Assembly (NCBI RefSeq): GCF_018861315.1
Contig: NZ_JAHLDL010000003.1
Location: 62,001-126,000, forward strand
DNA from: Clostridium bowmanii
Lineage (GTDB): Bacteria > Bacillota > Clostridia > Clostridiales > Clostridiaceae
Reading direction: 5' to 3'
Length of the DNA: 64,000 nucleotides
Part shown: positions 47,416-56,445 of the stretch, piece after piece
How positions within the stretch are numbered: position 1 is the first letter of the stretch
Layout of the letters: each line of letters begins with the position of its first letter
Notes under the pieces: generated by a model
Database searches by the model: none
What the model was told of the DNA's origin: nothing
The model's input: only the letters and a program-made list of their open reading frames with translations
Program-made: the position numbers and the translations under genes

Positions 47416-47456
47416 TCATAATTAATCACCCCTTACTTTGTTTAAAATCTTATAAA

Positions 47457-47801
47457 TTATTCTTTAATTTTCACATCACATAAACATTGAAGTTTTGATG
47501 ATGCCATTTTTTCGCAATCGCTATTGTAAGAAGCTAATTGTTTAAGTTCCTTTGTCAAATAAGCATATAAATCAGGATTTTTTTCTATAAAATTATTGTT
47601 TATTTTGTAGTACACCCACTGTGCTTTTTTATAGCCCTCAAGTATTCCACACCTTCTAAGCGCCGTTAAATGTCTGGAAACATTGGATTGATTCATATTT
47701 AGACAATTCTCAATTTCACATACGCACATTTCATCTACCATAAGCAATGCCAATATACGAAGTCTATTTTCCTCTGCTAATGCTTTAAATATATCAACCA
47801 C
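47457..47801 (-). CDS. arsR: ArsR-family arsenic repressor
   Basis: 114 residues, winged helix: FKALAEENRLRILALL, metal-binding EMCVCEIENCL (CxC), recognition helix QSNVSRHLTALRRCGIL. Represses ars genes until As(III) binds the cysteines. GTG 47801 is eight bases after AGGAGG; the earlier GTG 47810 overlaps the box. First gene of the arsR-acr3/arsA unit. Confidence 0.92.
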   Translation of the reverse strand: MVDIFKALAEENRLRILALLMVDEMCVCEIENCLNMNQSNVSRHLTALRRCGILEGYKKAQWVYYKINNNFIEKNPDLYAYLTKELKQLASYNSDCEKMASSKLQCLCDVKIKE

Positions 47802-47819
47802 TATTTTCACCTCCTATAT

Positions 47820-47847
47820 TTTTATATACTCATATGCTCATATACTA
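47820..47847. promoter_or_regulatory. Possible ArsR operator
   Basis: TATACTCATATGCTCATATAC-like imperfect repeats of CATA/TATG upstream of arsR, similar in composition to the site at 51777-51804. Confidence 0.35.
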
Positions 47848-47872
47848 TGCCTTTAAAGCACATTTGTTACAA

Positions 47873-48301
47873 TTACCACTCAAGTTCTCCACTTAAATCA
47901 ATTTTATTATTTTCTATTCTTTTCTTTAAATCTTTTACCTTTCCTTCTATTATTTTTGCTGTCTTTATAAATTCCTCATCAGATTTTCCAGTAGGATCAT
48001 CTAGTCCCCAATCTTCTTCATGCCTATGAGCCATTATTGGGCAAACTACATTACATCCCATTTTTATTACAATATCAGCTTCTGGTATATCATCAATTAA
48101 TTTTGATCTGTGAATTTCATTCATGTCTAAACTATATAAATCCTTTATTATTCTCACCGCATCTTGGTTAATTTGAGGCTTAGTTTCGGTACCTGCAGAA
48201 AAAGATTCAAACACCTCTGATGCGAATAGTTTTCCCAGTGCCTCTGCCATCTGTGACCTGCATGAATTGTGAACACATATAAATGCTACTTTGGGTTTCA
48301 T
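47873..48301 (-). CDS. arsC: Arsenate reductase, thioredoxin-coupled (low-MW phosphatase type)
   Basis: 142 residues with CVHNSCR (CX5R active site) at the N-terminus, EADIVIKMGCNVVCP (the redox cysteines) and DDPTGKSDEEF. Reduces arsenate to arsenite using thioredoxin; the nearby thioredoxin-like genes fit. ATG 48301 with AAAGGAGG. Confidence 0.93.
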   Translation of the reverse strand: MKPKVAFICVHNSCRSQMAEALGKLFASEVFESFSAGTETKPQINQDAVRIIKDLYSLDMNEIHRSKLIDDIPEADIVIKMGCNVVCPIMAHRHEEDWGLDDPTGKSDEEFIKTAKIIEGKVKDLKKRIENNKIDLSGELEW

Positions 48302-48358
48302 AAAATAATCCTCCTTTTATTTGTTATATGTAGTATTTTTAGTTTTCAAACATAATTT

Positions 48359-48398
48359 GTATATTCGTATATTCGTATATTCGTATATTCGTATATTT
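48359..48398. repeat. 8-bp tandem repeat, five units
   Basis: GTATATTC repeated four times with a fifth imperfect unit, between arsC and ccdA. Too short and regular for a CRISPR; length may vary between strains. Confidence 0.8.
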
Positions 48399-48545
48399 GT
48401 TTATACTCATATTGTAATATTAACTACCTGTTTTGTCAACAGCATATCATTATATTCTCTTATGAATTCCATAATATTACATAACATGCTTAAGTGAAAT
48501 TAAATCCATTTGTTACAATCCAACTTAGATTATATCTAAAGACTT

Positions 48546-49238
48546 CTAAAACCCCAAATAAAACATATAAAAAGCAATTAGAAGAATAGCGGTGCCCATA
48601 ATATATTTTAGAACCTTACTAAGGTCACCATATTTATTGCTAGATGTAAGCTTAGTTACAAATCCCATTGATGTTCCTGCTATTATAACTAGAACACTAT
48701 GTCCTATTGAATATAATAGTAAAAGCAGTACCCCTCTTGCAATATTCCCTTCTTTTGCTACTATGGAAAGCAAGACTACAAGTACTGGAGTCGCACAGGG
48801 CGATGAAAATACACCTCCTAAAATTCCTGCTAAAAAAGCTCCCGGATAACCTTTTTTAGGTTTCTTACTCCCTAAAGAGATTGATGGTATAAAACTATAT
48901 ACCTCCCAAACTTGAAGTGCCATAAGCACCATTAAAATACCTAGTGCAATATACCATAAGGAGCTTGATGTTCCCATAAGTTTGCCTAGAATAGATGCCA
49001 TAGTGCCGAGAATGGTAAAAGTAAGCGCCATCCCAGTAGCAAAAACAATTGATAATTTAAATGCTCTTTTTGTATCATTGTTCCCAACACCACCTACGTA
49101 GCCAATTACAAGTGGTACACTTGTAAGCGCACATGGGGTAAATGATGTTAATACACCTGCAAGGAGTGCAATTAAAGGTGCAAGCCAAAAGCTCTGAGAA
49201 ATAAGCTTTGATAATATACCTAACCAATCATTAATCAT
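48546..49238 (-). CDS. ccdA: CcdA/DsbD-type thiol-electron transmembrane protein
   Basis: 230 residues, six membrane helices, with paired cysteines in FTPCALTSVP and FSSPCATPVL, the CcdA signature. It passes electrons from cytoplasmic thioredoxin across the membrane. Its ATG overlaps the stop of the upstream membrane thioredoxin by four bases (ATGA), so the pair is coupled. Confidence 0.9.
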   Translation of the reverse strand: MINDWLGILSKLISQSFWLAPLIALLAGVLTSFTPCALTSVPLVIGYVGGVGNNDTKRAFKLSIVFATGMALTFTILGTMASILGKLMGTSSSLWYIALGILMVLMALQVWEVYSFIPSISLGSKKPKKGYPGAFLAGILGGVFSSPCATPVLVVLLSIVAKEGNIARGVLLLLLYSIGHSVLVIIAGTSMGFVTKLTSSNKYGDLSKVLKYIMGTAILLIAFYMFYLGF

Positions 49239-49771
49239 TCTACACCCATCTCCTTTAATACCTGTAGGATTTGATCCTTAGTCATGCCACCCTCATGAGT
49301 AGTAAATACATGCTCATCTGTTTCTTTAGAATCATATATTTTCATTTGTGAGGCTTCTGCATTTTTAGGAGTATAAGGTTTACCATCCTTATCTATAAAA
49401 ACTTGTGTTGGAATTACACTAATAGGATAATCATTTGCTAAACTTTGGTACTGACCTACATCAACAAATTTTATGATTACTTTCCCACGGAGTTCTTCAT
49501 TAAGTGCCTTTAAAACAGGAGACATTTCCTTACAAGGAATACAGGAATCCGCACCAAAATCAATCATAATAGGTATTTCATAGGATTTAAGTTGTTTAAG
49601 ATCCAGTCTGCCGGTCACGTGTAGGGCAAAATCGGAATTATCATCTTTAGCAATTGGTGTTTTATTAAAGTTTTTAAAATACCATATTGCTCCTATTGCT
49701 ATAACTATAAGCACAGGTATAATTATTTTAGCCCTATTTTTAGAGAACTTTTCACTCTTTCTTTCATCCAT
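49235..49771 (-). CDS. Membrane-anchored thioredoxin-like protein
   Basis: 178 residues: one N-terminal membrane segment (about 15-32) and an extracytoplasmic thioredoxin fold with DSCIPCKEM (CxxC) and the cis-proline region SVIPTQVF. It is the expected partner that receives electrons from CcdA. ATG 49771 has GGAG ten bases upstream; an ATG at 49798 is the alternative. Confidence 0.87.
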   Translation of the reverse strand: MDERKSEKFSKNRAKIIIPVLIVIAIGAIWYFKNFNKTPIAKDDNSDFALHVTGRLDLKQLKSYEIPIMIDFGADSCIPCKEMSPVLKALNEELRGKVIIKFVDVGQYQSLANDYPISVIPTQVFIDKDGKPYTPKNAEASQMKIYDSKETDEHVFTTHEGGMTKDQILQVLKEMGVE

Positions 49772-49937
49772 TAAAAACACACTCCATTTCTCATACATTT
49801 ATATAAATCTATGTATCATAGGATATATTTATACATAGATAACTTTCAATGTGTTATCCTCCAAAAATGGAAATAACAAGGAGTAAACTAAATGTTAACT
49901 CCTTGTTATTAATACCTAATTAAATTTTCTTTACTTA

Positions 49938-50165
49938 TTATAAATATTTCTTAATTTCCTCAGCTGATGGCACTCTTCCCATTATCTTAACTTTTTCATC
50001 TACTACTAAAGCAGGAGTTTTCATAACTCCATAAGCCATAATTTTTTTAAAGTCTTCAACTTTTTCTATAGTAGCCTCAATACCTAACTCCTCTACTGCC
50101 TTTCTTGTGTTTTCCTCTAATTTCTTGCAACTTGAACATCCTGAACCTAAAACTTTAATTATCAT
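49938..50165 (-). CDS. Small thioredoxin/glutaredoxin-like protein (TM0996/MTH895 type)
   Basis: 75 residues with GSGCSSCKKLEE (CxxC) and KTPALVVDEKV. Soluble redox protein of the kind often found beside ArsP permeases. ATG 50165 with AAGGAGG. A possible Fur-like palindrome lies upstream (50194-50216). Confidence 0.9.
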   Translation of the reverse strand: MIIKVLGSGCSSCKKLEENTRKAVEELGIEATIEKVEDFKKIMAYGVMKTPALVVDEKVKIMGRVPSAEEIKKYL

Positions 50166-50193
50166 AATAAATCCTCCTTGTATATTTTTGGTA

Positions 50194-50216
50194 GATAATA
50201 ATTATTAGTTATTATC
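50194..50216. promoter_or_regulatory. Fur/PerR-like 23-bp inverted repeat
   Basis: GATAATAATTATTA then GTTATTATC: GATAAT and ATTATC ends at the same 23-bp spacing as the site at 27258-27280. Located 29 bases upstream of the small thioredoxin start. Confidence 0.4.
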
Positions 50217-50275
50217 CCCCTTGTTTTATGTTATTGTGCATTTTAAAAACACAATGTTATTATTTTATTGTAGTA

Positions 50276-51292
50276 CTAAACTAATAAAAATGAAAATGCA
50301 TTAAATAGATATCCTATTATAATTATGCCTGTTGCAACTATCGCTACAAATATAGCCAGTAGTTTAGGCTTAACAACTTTACTAAGCATGATTATTGATG
50401 GAAGCGAAAGTGCAGTTACTGCCATCATAAAGGATAATACTGTACCAATTCCTACTCCTTTACCAAATAGTGCTTCTGCTATTGGTAAGGTACCAAATAT
50501 GTCAGCATACATTGGTATACCTACTGCGGTAGCTAGTAATACTGCAAAAGGATTATTATTCCCAACTACAGTTTCTATTATTGATTGTGGTATCCAATTG
50601 TGGATTGCAGCCCCGATGCCAACACCGATTAAAACATATATCCAAACCTTACGAAATACATCTTTAACCTGCTCTTTAGAATAAGATATTCTCTCTTCTC
50701 TTGTCATTTCAATTATTTCCACATCTACATTTTCTATTTCTTTTACATATCCTTCTACATAATTTTCAAGCCCTAATTTATCAATAATAGTTCCACCTAC
50801 TACTGCTAAAATTAGTCCTACAACAACATAGGTAATAGCGATCTTAGCACCAAAGAAAGACATTAAAATTAATAATGATGCCAAATCTACAAGCGGTGAA
50901 GATATAAGGAAGGAAAAAGTTATTCCAAGGGGTAGTCCTGCTGCGTTAAATCCTATAAATATTGGAATACTAGAACAGCTACAAAAGGGTGTAATAGTTC
51001 CAAGCAATGCTCCTAGTATATTCCCCTTGATACCCTTAATATTTCCAAGTAGTTTTTTTGTTCTTTCCGGTGGAAAATAACTTTGAATATAAGATATAAG
51101 GAAAATCAACACTGATAACAGTATAAATATCTTTATAGTGTCATAAATGAAAAAGTGTACACTGCCTCCTAATCTTTCTTTGATTGATAGTCCAAATACG
51201 TTTTCTACAAGCCTTTTAATAAGATTTGAAAGCCAAGTCATTTTCAAAATCTCGTTATTTACCCAACTAAATATTTGTGATATTACATTCAT
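50276..51292 (-). CDS. arsP: ArsP-type permease (PF03773 family)
   Basis: 338 residues, about eight membrane helices. TPFCSCSSIPIF and FSFLISSPLVDLAS are the family signatures. ArsP proteins export trivalent organoarsenicals; related members are of unknown substrate, so the symbol rests partly on context (arsR upstream). ATG 51292 follows AGGTAGGTG. Confidence 0.85.
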   Translation of the reverse strand: MNVISQIFSWVNNEILKMTWLSNLIKRLVENVFGLSIKERLGGSVHFFIYDTIKIFILLSVLIFLISYIQSYFPPERTKKLLGNIKGIKGNILGALLGTITPFCSCSSIPIFIGFNAAGLPLGITFSFLISSPLVDLASLLILMSFFGAKIAITYVVVGLILAVVGGTIIDKLGLENYVEGYVKEIENVDVEIIEMTREERISYSKEQVKDVFRKVWIYVLIGVGIGAAIHNWIPQSIIETVVGNNNPFAVLLATAVGIPMYADIFGTLPIAEALFGKGVGIGTVLSFMMAVTALSLPSIIMLSKVVKPKLLAIFVAIVATGIIIIGYLFNAFSFLLV

Positions 51293-51383
51293 TCTTGTCA
51301 CCTACCTGTATAATATTTTTTATTAATATGAAATTTGATTATAACCTTCGCTGCCGTTTATAATCTTCATTGCTAAACTTACG

Positions 51384-51743
51384 TTAACTGCTGGGAGTAC
51401 ATTTATTTTTTAACATTTCCGTATATTCATCACCTTTTTGAAGGGTTTCTAAATCATTTTTTATGATATCGTAATTTTCTATATTTAAAATTATTTTCTT
51501 AAGTATGTCATTAAGAAGTTCATTATCCTTATCTATGTAGTAGTAAATAAATTGTTCTTGCCTTTCATCTTTTACAAAGCCCATATCTCGAAGTTTGCCT
51601 AGGTGCTTTGAAATTTTAGGCTGCCCTTCCTCTAATATTCCTTGAATCTGGCATACACAAAGCTTTTTATGATATAGCAATACTAAAATCCTCATACGTG
51701 TTTCATCTGATAGTACTTTAAATAAGTTTATTAATTTTTCCAT
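51384..51743 (-). CDS. ArsR-family regulator, second copy
   Basis: 119 residues: LFKVLSDETRMRILVLL, KLCVCQIQGIL (CxC metal site), QPKISKHLGKLRDMGFV recognition helix, extra C-terminal cysteine. It probably controls the arsP-thioredoxin genes that follow. ATG 51743 chosen; GTG 51752 abuts the AAAGGAT box. Confidence 0.9.
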   Translation of the reverse strand: MEKLINLFKVLSDETRMRILVLLYHKKLCVCQIQGILEEGQPKISKHLGKLRDMGFVKDERQEQFIYYYIDKDNELLNDILKKIILNIENYDIIKNDLETLQKGDEYTEMLKNKCTPSS

Positions 51744-51776
51744 CCATTTCACATCCTTTAAATAAATAATACCGCG

Positions 51777-51804
51777 CTTATATGCCTATATGGGTATATA
51801 AGCA
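51777..51804. promoter_or_regulatory. Likely ArsR operator
   Basis: GCTTATAT at one end and TATAAGC at the other of a 28-bp palindrome, with CTATATGGG inside, about 35 bases upstream of the second arsR. Confidence 0.5.
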
Positions 51805-51981
51805 TAGTATTCCAAAACCGCCTATTTGTCAACTACTTTTCTAAAAAAAAGATAAATTGCCATATGGCAAGTGGCATGTTGGCCAACCCTAAATTATTTA
51901 TAATTATAGGATCAAATGTCCTATGTAAAAAATCTAAAGTAGTGTATAATACTTTTAGTAAAGCATTGGGAGTCCCTTAAT

Positions 51982-52230
51982 TTGGAAGTTAAAAAATTAG
52001 ATACTGAAAAAATTGTAAATGAAATATTAGAACAAGGTGAGATTTTTAATGATATTGAAGAGGATTTATTACATGAATTAATAGAAAATAAGATATCCAA
52101 AGATAACATCATCGCTCATGCACAGACTCTTACTTTTGGGAATAAAATGGGTATATTAATCCAAAACCAAAAAATATTGGTGGAAAATCAATCTAAAATG
52201 GTAAAATATATTGATAGTTTACAAAAATAA
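51982..52230 (+). CDS. Small helical protein, unknown
   Basis: 82 residues, acidic, predicted helical (EILEQGEIFNDIEEDLLHELIENK), no membrane segment. TTG start with a weak GGGAG box. No family recognised. It ends exactly at a strong terminator. Confidence 0.5.
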   Translation: MEVKKLDTEKIVNEILEQGEIFNDIEEDLLHELIENKISKDNIIAHAQTLTFGNKMGILIQNQKILVENQSKMVKYIDSLQK

Positions 52231-52285
52231 AGTGCTATCCAAGTGGCAAGTTAGAACCTTGCCACTTGGATAGCACTTATTTTTT
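52230..52285. terminator. Strong bidirectional terminator
   Basis: Perfect 21-bp arms (52230-52250 and 52258-52278, AAGTGCTATCCAAGTGG...) followed by TTATTTTTTT. Confidence 0.92.
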
Positions 52286-53022
52286 TATATTATATTATTT
52301 TTAATCAAAAACTCTTTATCTTCCATTATTTCTTTGTAGCTACCGTCTCTTATAATGGTATGATCCTTTGAAAATACTACAACTCTCTTAAACACATCTT
52401 TTACATACTCGAAATCATGAGTTGAACATAAGATTGTCTTTCCAGCCTCATTTAGTGAAATCATGAGTTCTCTTAAAAACCTTTTCGACTCAGGATCAAG
52501 CCCATTCATAGGTTCATCAAAAACAAGCACCTGAGGATTCATCACTAGTACCGAAGCTATAGCGATTTTCCTTTTTTCTCCTCCACTTAAGTGGTAAGGC
52601 TGTCTGTGTTTCAGGTGTTCAACCTTTAGTAACTTTAAAATATCTTCCACCTTTTCCTGAACTTCACCTTCAGGCATTCCCATTTGCCTTACTCCAAAGG
52701 CTATTTCTTCATATACATTTGAGCAAAATAGTTGTACTTCTGAATTTTGAAATACAAAGCCAATTTTCTTATGAAAGCTCTTTAAAAGTAGATCATTCTT
52801 AAGATATTTTGAAGTTATTTCTAAATCCTCAAAACTGTAGCTTCCACTACTCGGACTCACTAGTCCATTAATTAATTTCATAAGTGTAGATTTCCCACTT
52901 CCATTTGGTCCTATAAAAGCCACAGATTCACCAGGCATAATTTTCAAACTAACATTTTTAAGTGCCGGTGCACCGCTGTCATATGAGTAATAAATATTTT
53001 TCATTCCGATCAACAAAATCAC
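52285..53022 (-). CDS. cbiO: ECF transporter ATP-binding protein (CbiO-like)
   Basis: 245 residues: Walker A GPNGSGKST, Q-loop VFQNSEVQLFC, signature LSGGEKRK, Walker B VLVFDEP, switch His in STHDF. The GTG start overlaps the stop of cbiQ by four bases. Works with EcfT/CbiQ and an S component to import a metal or vitamin. With only a CbiM stub upstream, it may serve another S component or be non-functional. Confidence 0.9.
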   Translation of the reverse strand: MILLIGMKNIYYSYDSGAPALKNVSLKIMPGESVAFIGPNGSGKSTLMKLINGLVSPSSGSYSFEDLEITSKYLKNDLLLKSFHKKIGFVFQNSEVQLFCSNVYEEIAFGVRQMGMPEGEVQEKVEDILKLLKVEHLKHRQPYHLSGGEKRKIAIASVLVMNPQVLVFDEPMNGLDPESKRFLRELMISLNEAGKTILCSTHDFEYVKDVFKRVVVFSKDHTIIRDGSYKEIMEDKEFLIKNNII

Positions 53023-53813
53023 GCCCTAACAAAATAAAAATATGAAGCTATAAACCCTATATTAATTATAAAACATAAGATATCATTTAATCTAAATTTG
53101 TACTTACTATGTAATTTATATTCCCCAGTGAATCCTCTACACTCCATAGCTCCATACATTTCCTCAGCCATTTCTTTTGACTTTATAAACATAGTGCCTA
53201 TAATCCCTGATAGTGAGGTTGTTTTGTTTTTGTTTTTTCCTACAGACCTTAATTTAAGTGCATAAAGCATATTTAAAGAAAATTCTCCAAAAATAACTAT
53301 GTACTTTATAGTGATATCCAAAACTAAGATAAATATGTCAGGGATAAAGAACAGTTTTAACGTCTTAGTTATATCATTCCATTGTGTAATGGCAGATGTA
53401 ATATTAACCGCTGTTACAGTGGTTAATGTTTTAATTACAATCAGTATACTATTATTTACGTTTCCCATAAGAAAAGAAGGTATGATAATAATTATTGTAA
53501 AAATTGTTACTACTACTGCCAATTTAATTATGTGCACTATTTCTTCTGCTTTCAACATACTAATAATGAGTAGTAAATACACGTCTACTATTAGAATAAA
53601 CCCAAGATTTCTTGAAAGTGCTACAAGTATTATTAATATAATCGTTGATACAAATTTAGTTATGGTGTTTATCCCAAATCTACTAGATTTATGTTTTGCA
53701 TTATATTTGAATTTTGTTAACATCTTTAAAATAGATAGAATACTCTTATTAATAAAAGTATTTTTTTCCTTTGAAGGAACATAATCATCTTTTTTCAAAA
53801 GCCATTCTGGCAT
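53019..53813 (-). CDS. cbiQ: ECF transporter transmembrane protein (CbiQ-like)
   Basis: 264 residues, several membrane helices, and a C-terminal coupling region MEEMYGAMECRGFTGEY (Ala-Arg-Gly-type motif in ECRGF). N-terminus MPEWLLKKDDYVPSKE is typical of CbiQ. ATG 53813 with GAGGGAG. Operon: cbiM stub, cbiQ, cbiO. Confidence 0.88.
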   Translation of the reverse strand: MPEWLLKKDDYVPSKEKNTFINKSILSILKMLTKFKYNAKHKSSRFGINTITKFVSTIILIILVALSRNLGFILIVDVYLLLIISMLKAEEIVHIIKLAVVVTIFTIIIIIPSFLMGNVNNSILIVIKTLTTVTAVNITSAITQWNDITKTLKLFFIPDIFILVLDITIKYIVIFGEFSLNMLYALKLRSVGKNKNKTTSLSGIIGTMFIKSKEMAEEMYGAMECRGFTGEYKLHSKYKFRLNDILCFIINIGFIASYFYFVRA

Positions 53814-53896
53814 TTAAAACTCCCTCTTTTCATGTACATAACTGCGCCCATAACTAAACAGGTTGTCAGACTTAAATAATTTTCTGGAATATCCAT
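53795..53896 (-). pseudogene. cbiM: cbiM, S-component remnant (first 20 codons)
   Basis: ATG 53896 after GGGTGGG reads MDIPENYLSLTTCLVMGAVM, matching the metal-binding N-terminus of CbiM (usually MHIPDNYLSP.TC..MGA.M; His-2 is Asp here). The frame then fails and overlaps cbiQ. About 200 codons of CbiM and any cbiN are gone. Confidence 0.7.
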
Positions 53897-54096
53897 GTAA
53901 TCCCACCCTAACGCCGCTCTAGTTTTTTAATTCTACATGCTACATATTTTACACTGATTGCTTATATATTACAACTTGTTGCTTATTAATAGCTTGATTG
54001 ATAAGTTCATCATTATTAATTAAAATAGTATATATTCTGTAGCAAAAGAATGGGAAATGGATTATTTTATTATTAATCCATTTCCCTTCTGCTTTA

Positions 54097-54681
54097 TTAA
54101 TAATTTTCACATAGCAATTCAAAATATGCCTTTGGATGTGCACAAGCTGGGCATACTTCTGGGGCACTTTTTCCCTCAAAAATATATCCACAATTACTAC
54201 ATTTCCAATTAACTACTGTATCTTTTTTGTATACTGTATTAGTTTCTATATTACTTAATAATTTTCTATATCTTTCATCATGATGTTTTTCAACTTCAAC
54301 GATTTTTCTATAAACAAATGCAACATCAGGGAATCCTTCTTCTTCTGCTACTTTTGCAAATTCTGGATAAAGTTCTGACCACTCTTCTTTTTCTCCATTT
54401 GCTGCCCATAATAAATTTGCTTTTGTATCTGATAAACCTACAGGATAAGTTGCATTAATTTCTACTACTTCTCCATTTAAACTTGTGCTTAAAAATTTAA
54501 AAAATCTTTCAGCATGCTCTTTCTCATTTCCTGCTGTTTCTGTAAATATGTTAGATATTTGTACATATCCTTCTTTTTTAGCTACAGACGCATAATAAGT
54601 GTATCTATTTCTAGCTTGTGATTCACCAGCGAATGATTTCATAAGATTTTCAGCAGTTTTCGTACCTTTTAACATTTTCAT
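54097..54681 (-). CDS. rbr: Rubrerythrin
   Basis: 194 residues: N-terminal ferritin-like di-iron domain ([15 protein letters not shown], then [11 protein letters not shown] and [10 protein letters not shown]) and C-terminal rubredoxin domain with WKCSNCGY and [11 protein letters not shown]. Reduces hydrogen peroxide in anaerobes. ATG 54681 follows GGAGG; an upstream in-frame start at 54705 lacks a box. Confidence 0.95.
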   Translation of the reverse strand: MKMLKGTKTAENLMKSFAGESQARNRYTYYASVAKKEGYVQISNIFTETAGNEKEHAERFFKFLSTSLNGEVVEINATYPVGLSDTKANLLWAANGEKEEWSELYPEFAKVAEEEGFPDVAFVYRKIVEVEKHHDERYRKLLSNIETNTVYKKDTVVNWKCSNCGYIFEGKSAPEVCPACAHPKAYFELLCENY

Positions 54682-54827
54682 AAAATACCTCCTGTTTTTT
54701 CTCATAAGAGAAAAGAATTATACATCTTAAGTATTCTCTAAATACTATACTTTTCCTCTTTTAAATCCTGTTATTCACAAAAAAGTTACTTATTTTGCCA
54801 ACGGTATATCTTATTCTAAACTTTCCA

Positions 54828-54898
54828 ATTACCACGAGGAAGGTGTCATGATTTTCTATTTCAAACTTGCCACCTGCCCTGTGGTTTCACCTATAACT
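54828..54898. repeat. Second dispersed repeat family, two adjacent copies
   Basis: AACTTTCCAATTACCACGAGG..GGTGTCA (about 54817-54849) and AACTTGCCACCTGCCCTGTGG.TTTCACCT (about 54866-54894). Related copies occur at 56797-56820 and 60083-60117. Confidence 0.55.
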
Positions 54899-54915
54899 GA
54901 AGTAGCACAAGTCCC

Positions 54916-56445
54916 CTATTTCCAAAATTCACTATGGACACCAATAGATTTTGACTTAAACTTAGATCCATCGGTTTTTTTATAATTTTTCAATGCTTTT
55001 AAGGCGATGTTAGATCCGATTAATATAATCGGTACATTTACATAAACTAGAACAATATTTACAAAGTCACCTATGTACCATAAGTTTTTAAGTTCCAAAC
55101 CTGCAAGAACCGTAAGTGCTCCAAATGGAACAAAGAACAATGCACCTACCAAACGTATGCTCATGATGAATTTCTTATTTCTGGAGATTAGATTTGCAGA
55201 GACTTCTGCAAACAATATTAAACCCAGTAGTGTTGTAAATGCAAACATCCCATAGCATAATGAAACAATAATTGTGACTATCCCATCTAAGGAAGTACCT
55301 GGAACTAAGTATTTTACTGAGGATAGATAAACTGTAAGTTTAGAGGCTTGTATACTATCCCACGCAACTCCAGCAGTGCCTGTCCAAACATGTGCCATAA
55401 CAATAAGAAAGCCAGTCATACTACATATTATCATTGTATCAAGAAAAACACCTAATGCTTGTACAAATCCTTGTTCTGCAGGATGATTATTCTCCGCTGT
55501 AGCTGCTGCCATTGTAATTGTACCTTGACCAGCTTCATTGGACATAAGTCCTCTCTTAATTCCTTGAGCCAGTGCCACACCAAAGGCCCCACCAAATATT
55601 GCATTTGGCTTAAATGCTCCACCAAATACTTCTTTAAAGAAATATGGAACTTTATCTATGTTAACTATTATAATCAGAAGAACTATGACTGTATAAATAA
55701 CTGCCATAATAGGAACCAATACATCCGTAACAGCAGTAACTCTTTTAATTCCTCCGATTACGGTTAAAAGCACAGTAATTATTAATACTATAGCTATACC
55801 ATAATAAACAGTAGATTGACGTCCAAAGGATTTACCAGCTATAGTGTCAGCTATTGAACCAAAGCTTGTAAATAAATGAAAGGCTTGAGATGGTATAACA
55901 AAGAGTGCATATATTATAAAAAGTGAAGATAATATCACTCCTACCCAACGCTTATTACCTAAAATCTTTTGTCCATAAAAAGGAAGTCCTCCTACGTACT
56001 CTTTTCCATTCTTCTCTTTGAAGATCTGTGCAAGGGTTGATTCAATAAAAGCTGTGGACATTCCAAAAAATGCTGAAACCCACATCCAAAATAGTGCACC
56101 TGGTCCACCAACAGATATCGCTCCTGTAACTCCCATAATATTACCGGGTCCCACTCTCATAGCAGAACTTAGCAAAAATGAAGCTAAGGGGCTAATTCCC
56201 GTATCTGAGGTTTTCTTCTCAGCAAGAATTTTGATTCCTTTTTTAAATGCCATAACTTGAACAAATCCAGTTTTAAATGTAAGATAAATTCCCGTTCCTA
56301 AAAGTAAAATAACCGCAAGAGCAAATCCACCTAAAACGGGAATGTTTGCATACCACTCAATGTTGGTTGGGAATTCCCACAAAAAATCTGCAATAGGAAC
56401 TATAAAGTCAAAAAATCTATTTATTGCTTCAAATAATACATTCAT
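54916..56445 (-). CDS. Sodium:alanine/glycine symporter (AgcS family)
   Basis: 509 residues, about ten to eleven membrane helices. Signature segments: GTGIYLTFKTGFVQ, FLLSSAMRVGPGNIMGV, GGPGALFWMWVSAFFGM, GLMSNEAGQGTITMAAATA. Imports alanine or glycine with Na+. ATG 56445 with GCGGGGG box. Confidence 0.93.
   Translation of the reverse strand: MNVLFEAINRFFDFIVPIADFLWEFPTNIEWYANIPVLGGFALAVILLLGTGIYLTFKTGFVQVMAFKKGIKILAEKKTSDTGISPLASFLLSSAMRVGPGNIMGVTGAISVGGPGALFWMWVSAFFGMSTAFIESTLAQIFKEKNGKEYVGGLPFYGQKILGNKRWVGVILSSLFIIYALFVIPSQAFHLFTSFGSIADTIAGKSFGRQSTVYYGIAIVLIITVLLTVIGGIKRVTAVTDVLVPIMAVIYTVIVLLIIIVNIDKVPYFFKEVFGGAFKPNAIFGGAFGVALAQGIKRGLMSNEAGQGTITMAAATAENNHPAEQGFVQALGVFLDTMIICSMTGFLIVMAHVWTGTAGVAWDSIQASKLTVYLSSVKYLVPGTSLDGIVTIIVSLCYGMFAFTTLLGLILFAEVSANLISRNKKFIMSIRLVGALFFVPFGALTVLAGLELKNLWYIGDFVNIVLVYVNVPIILIGSNIALKALKNYKKTDGSKFKSKSIGVHSEFWK

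Noticed and set aside
48359-48398. CRISPR-like repeat
   Set aside because: Units are only 8 bp, contiguous and without spacers.
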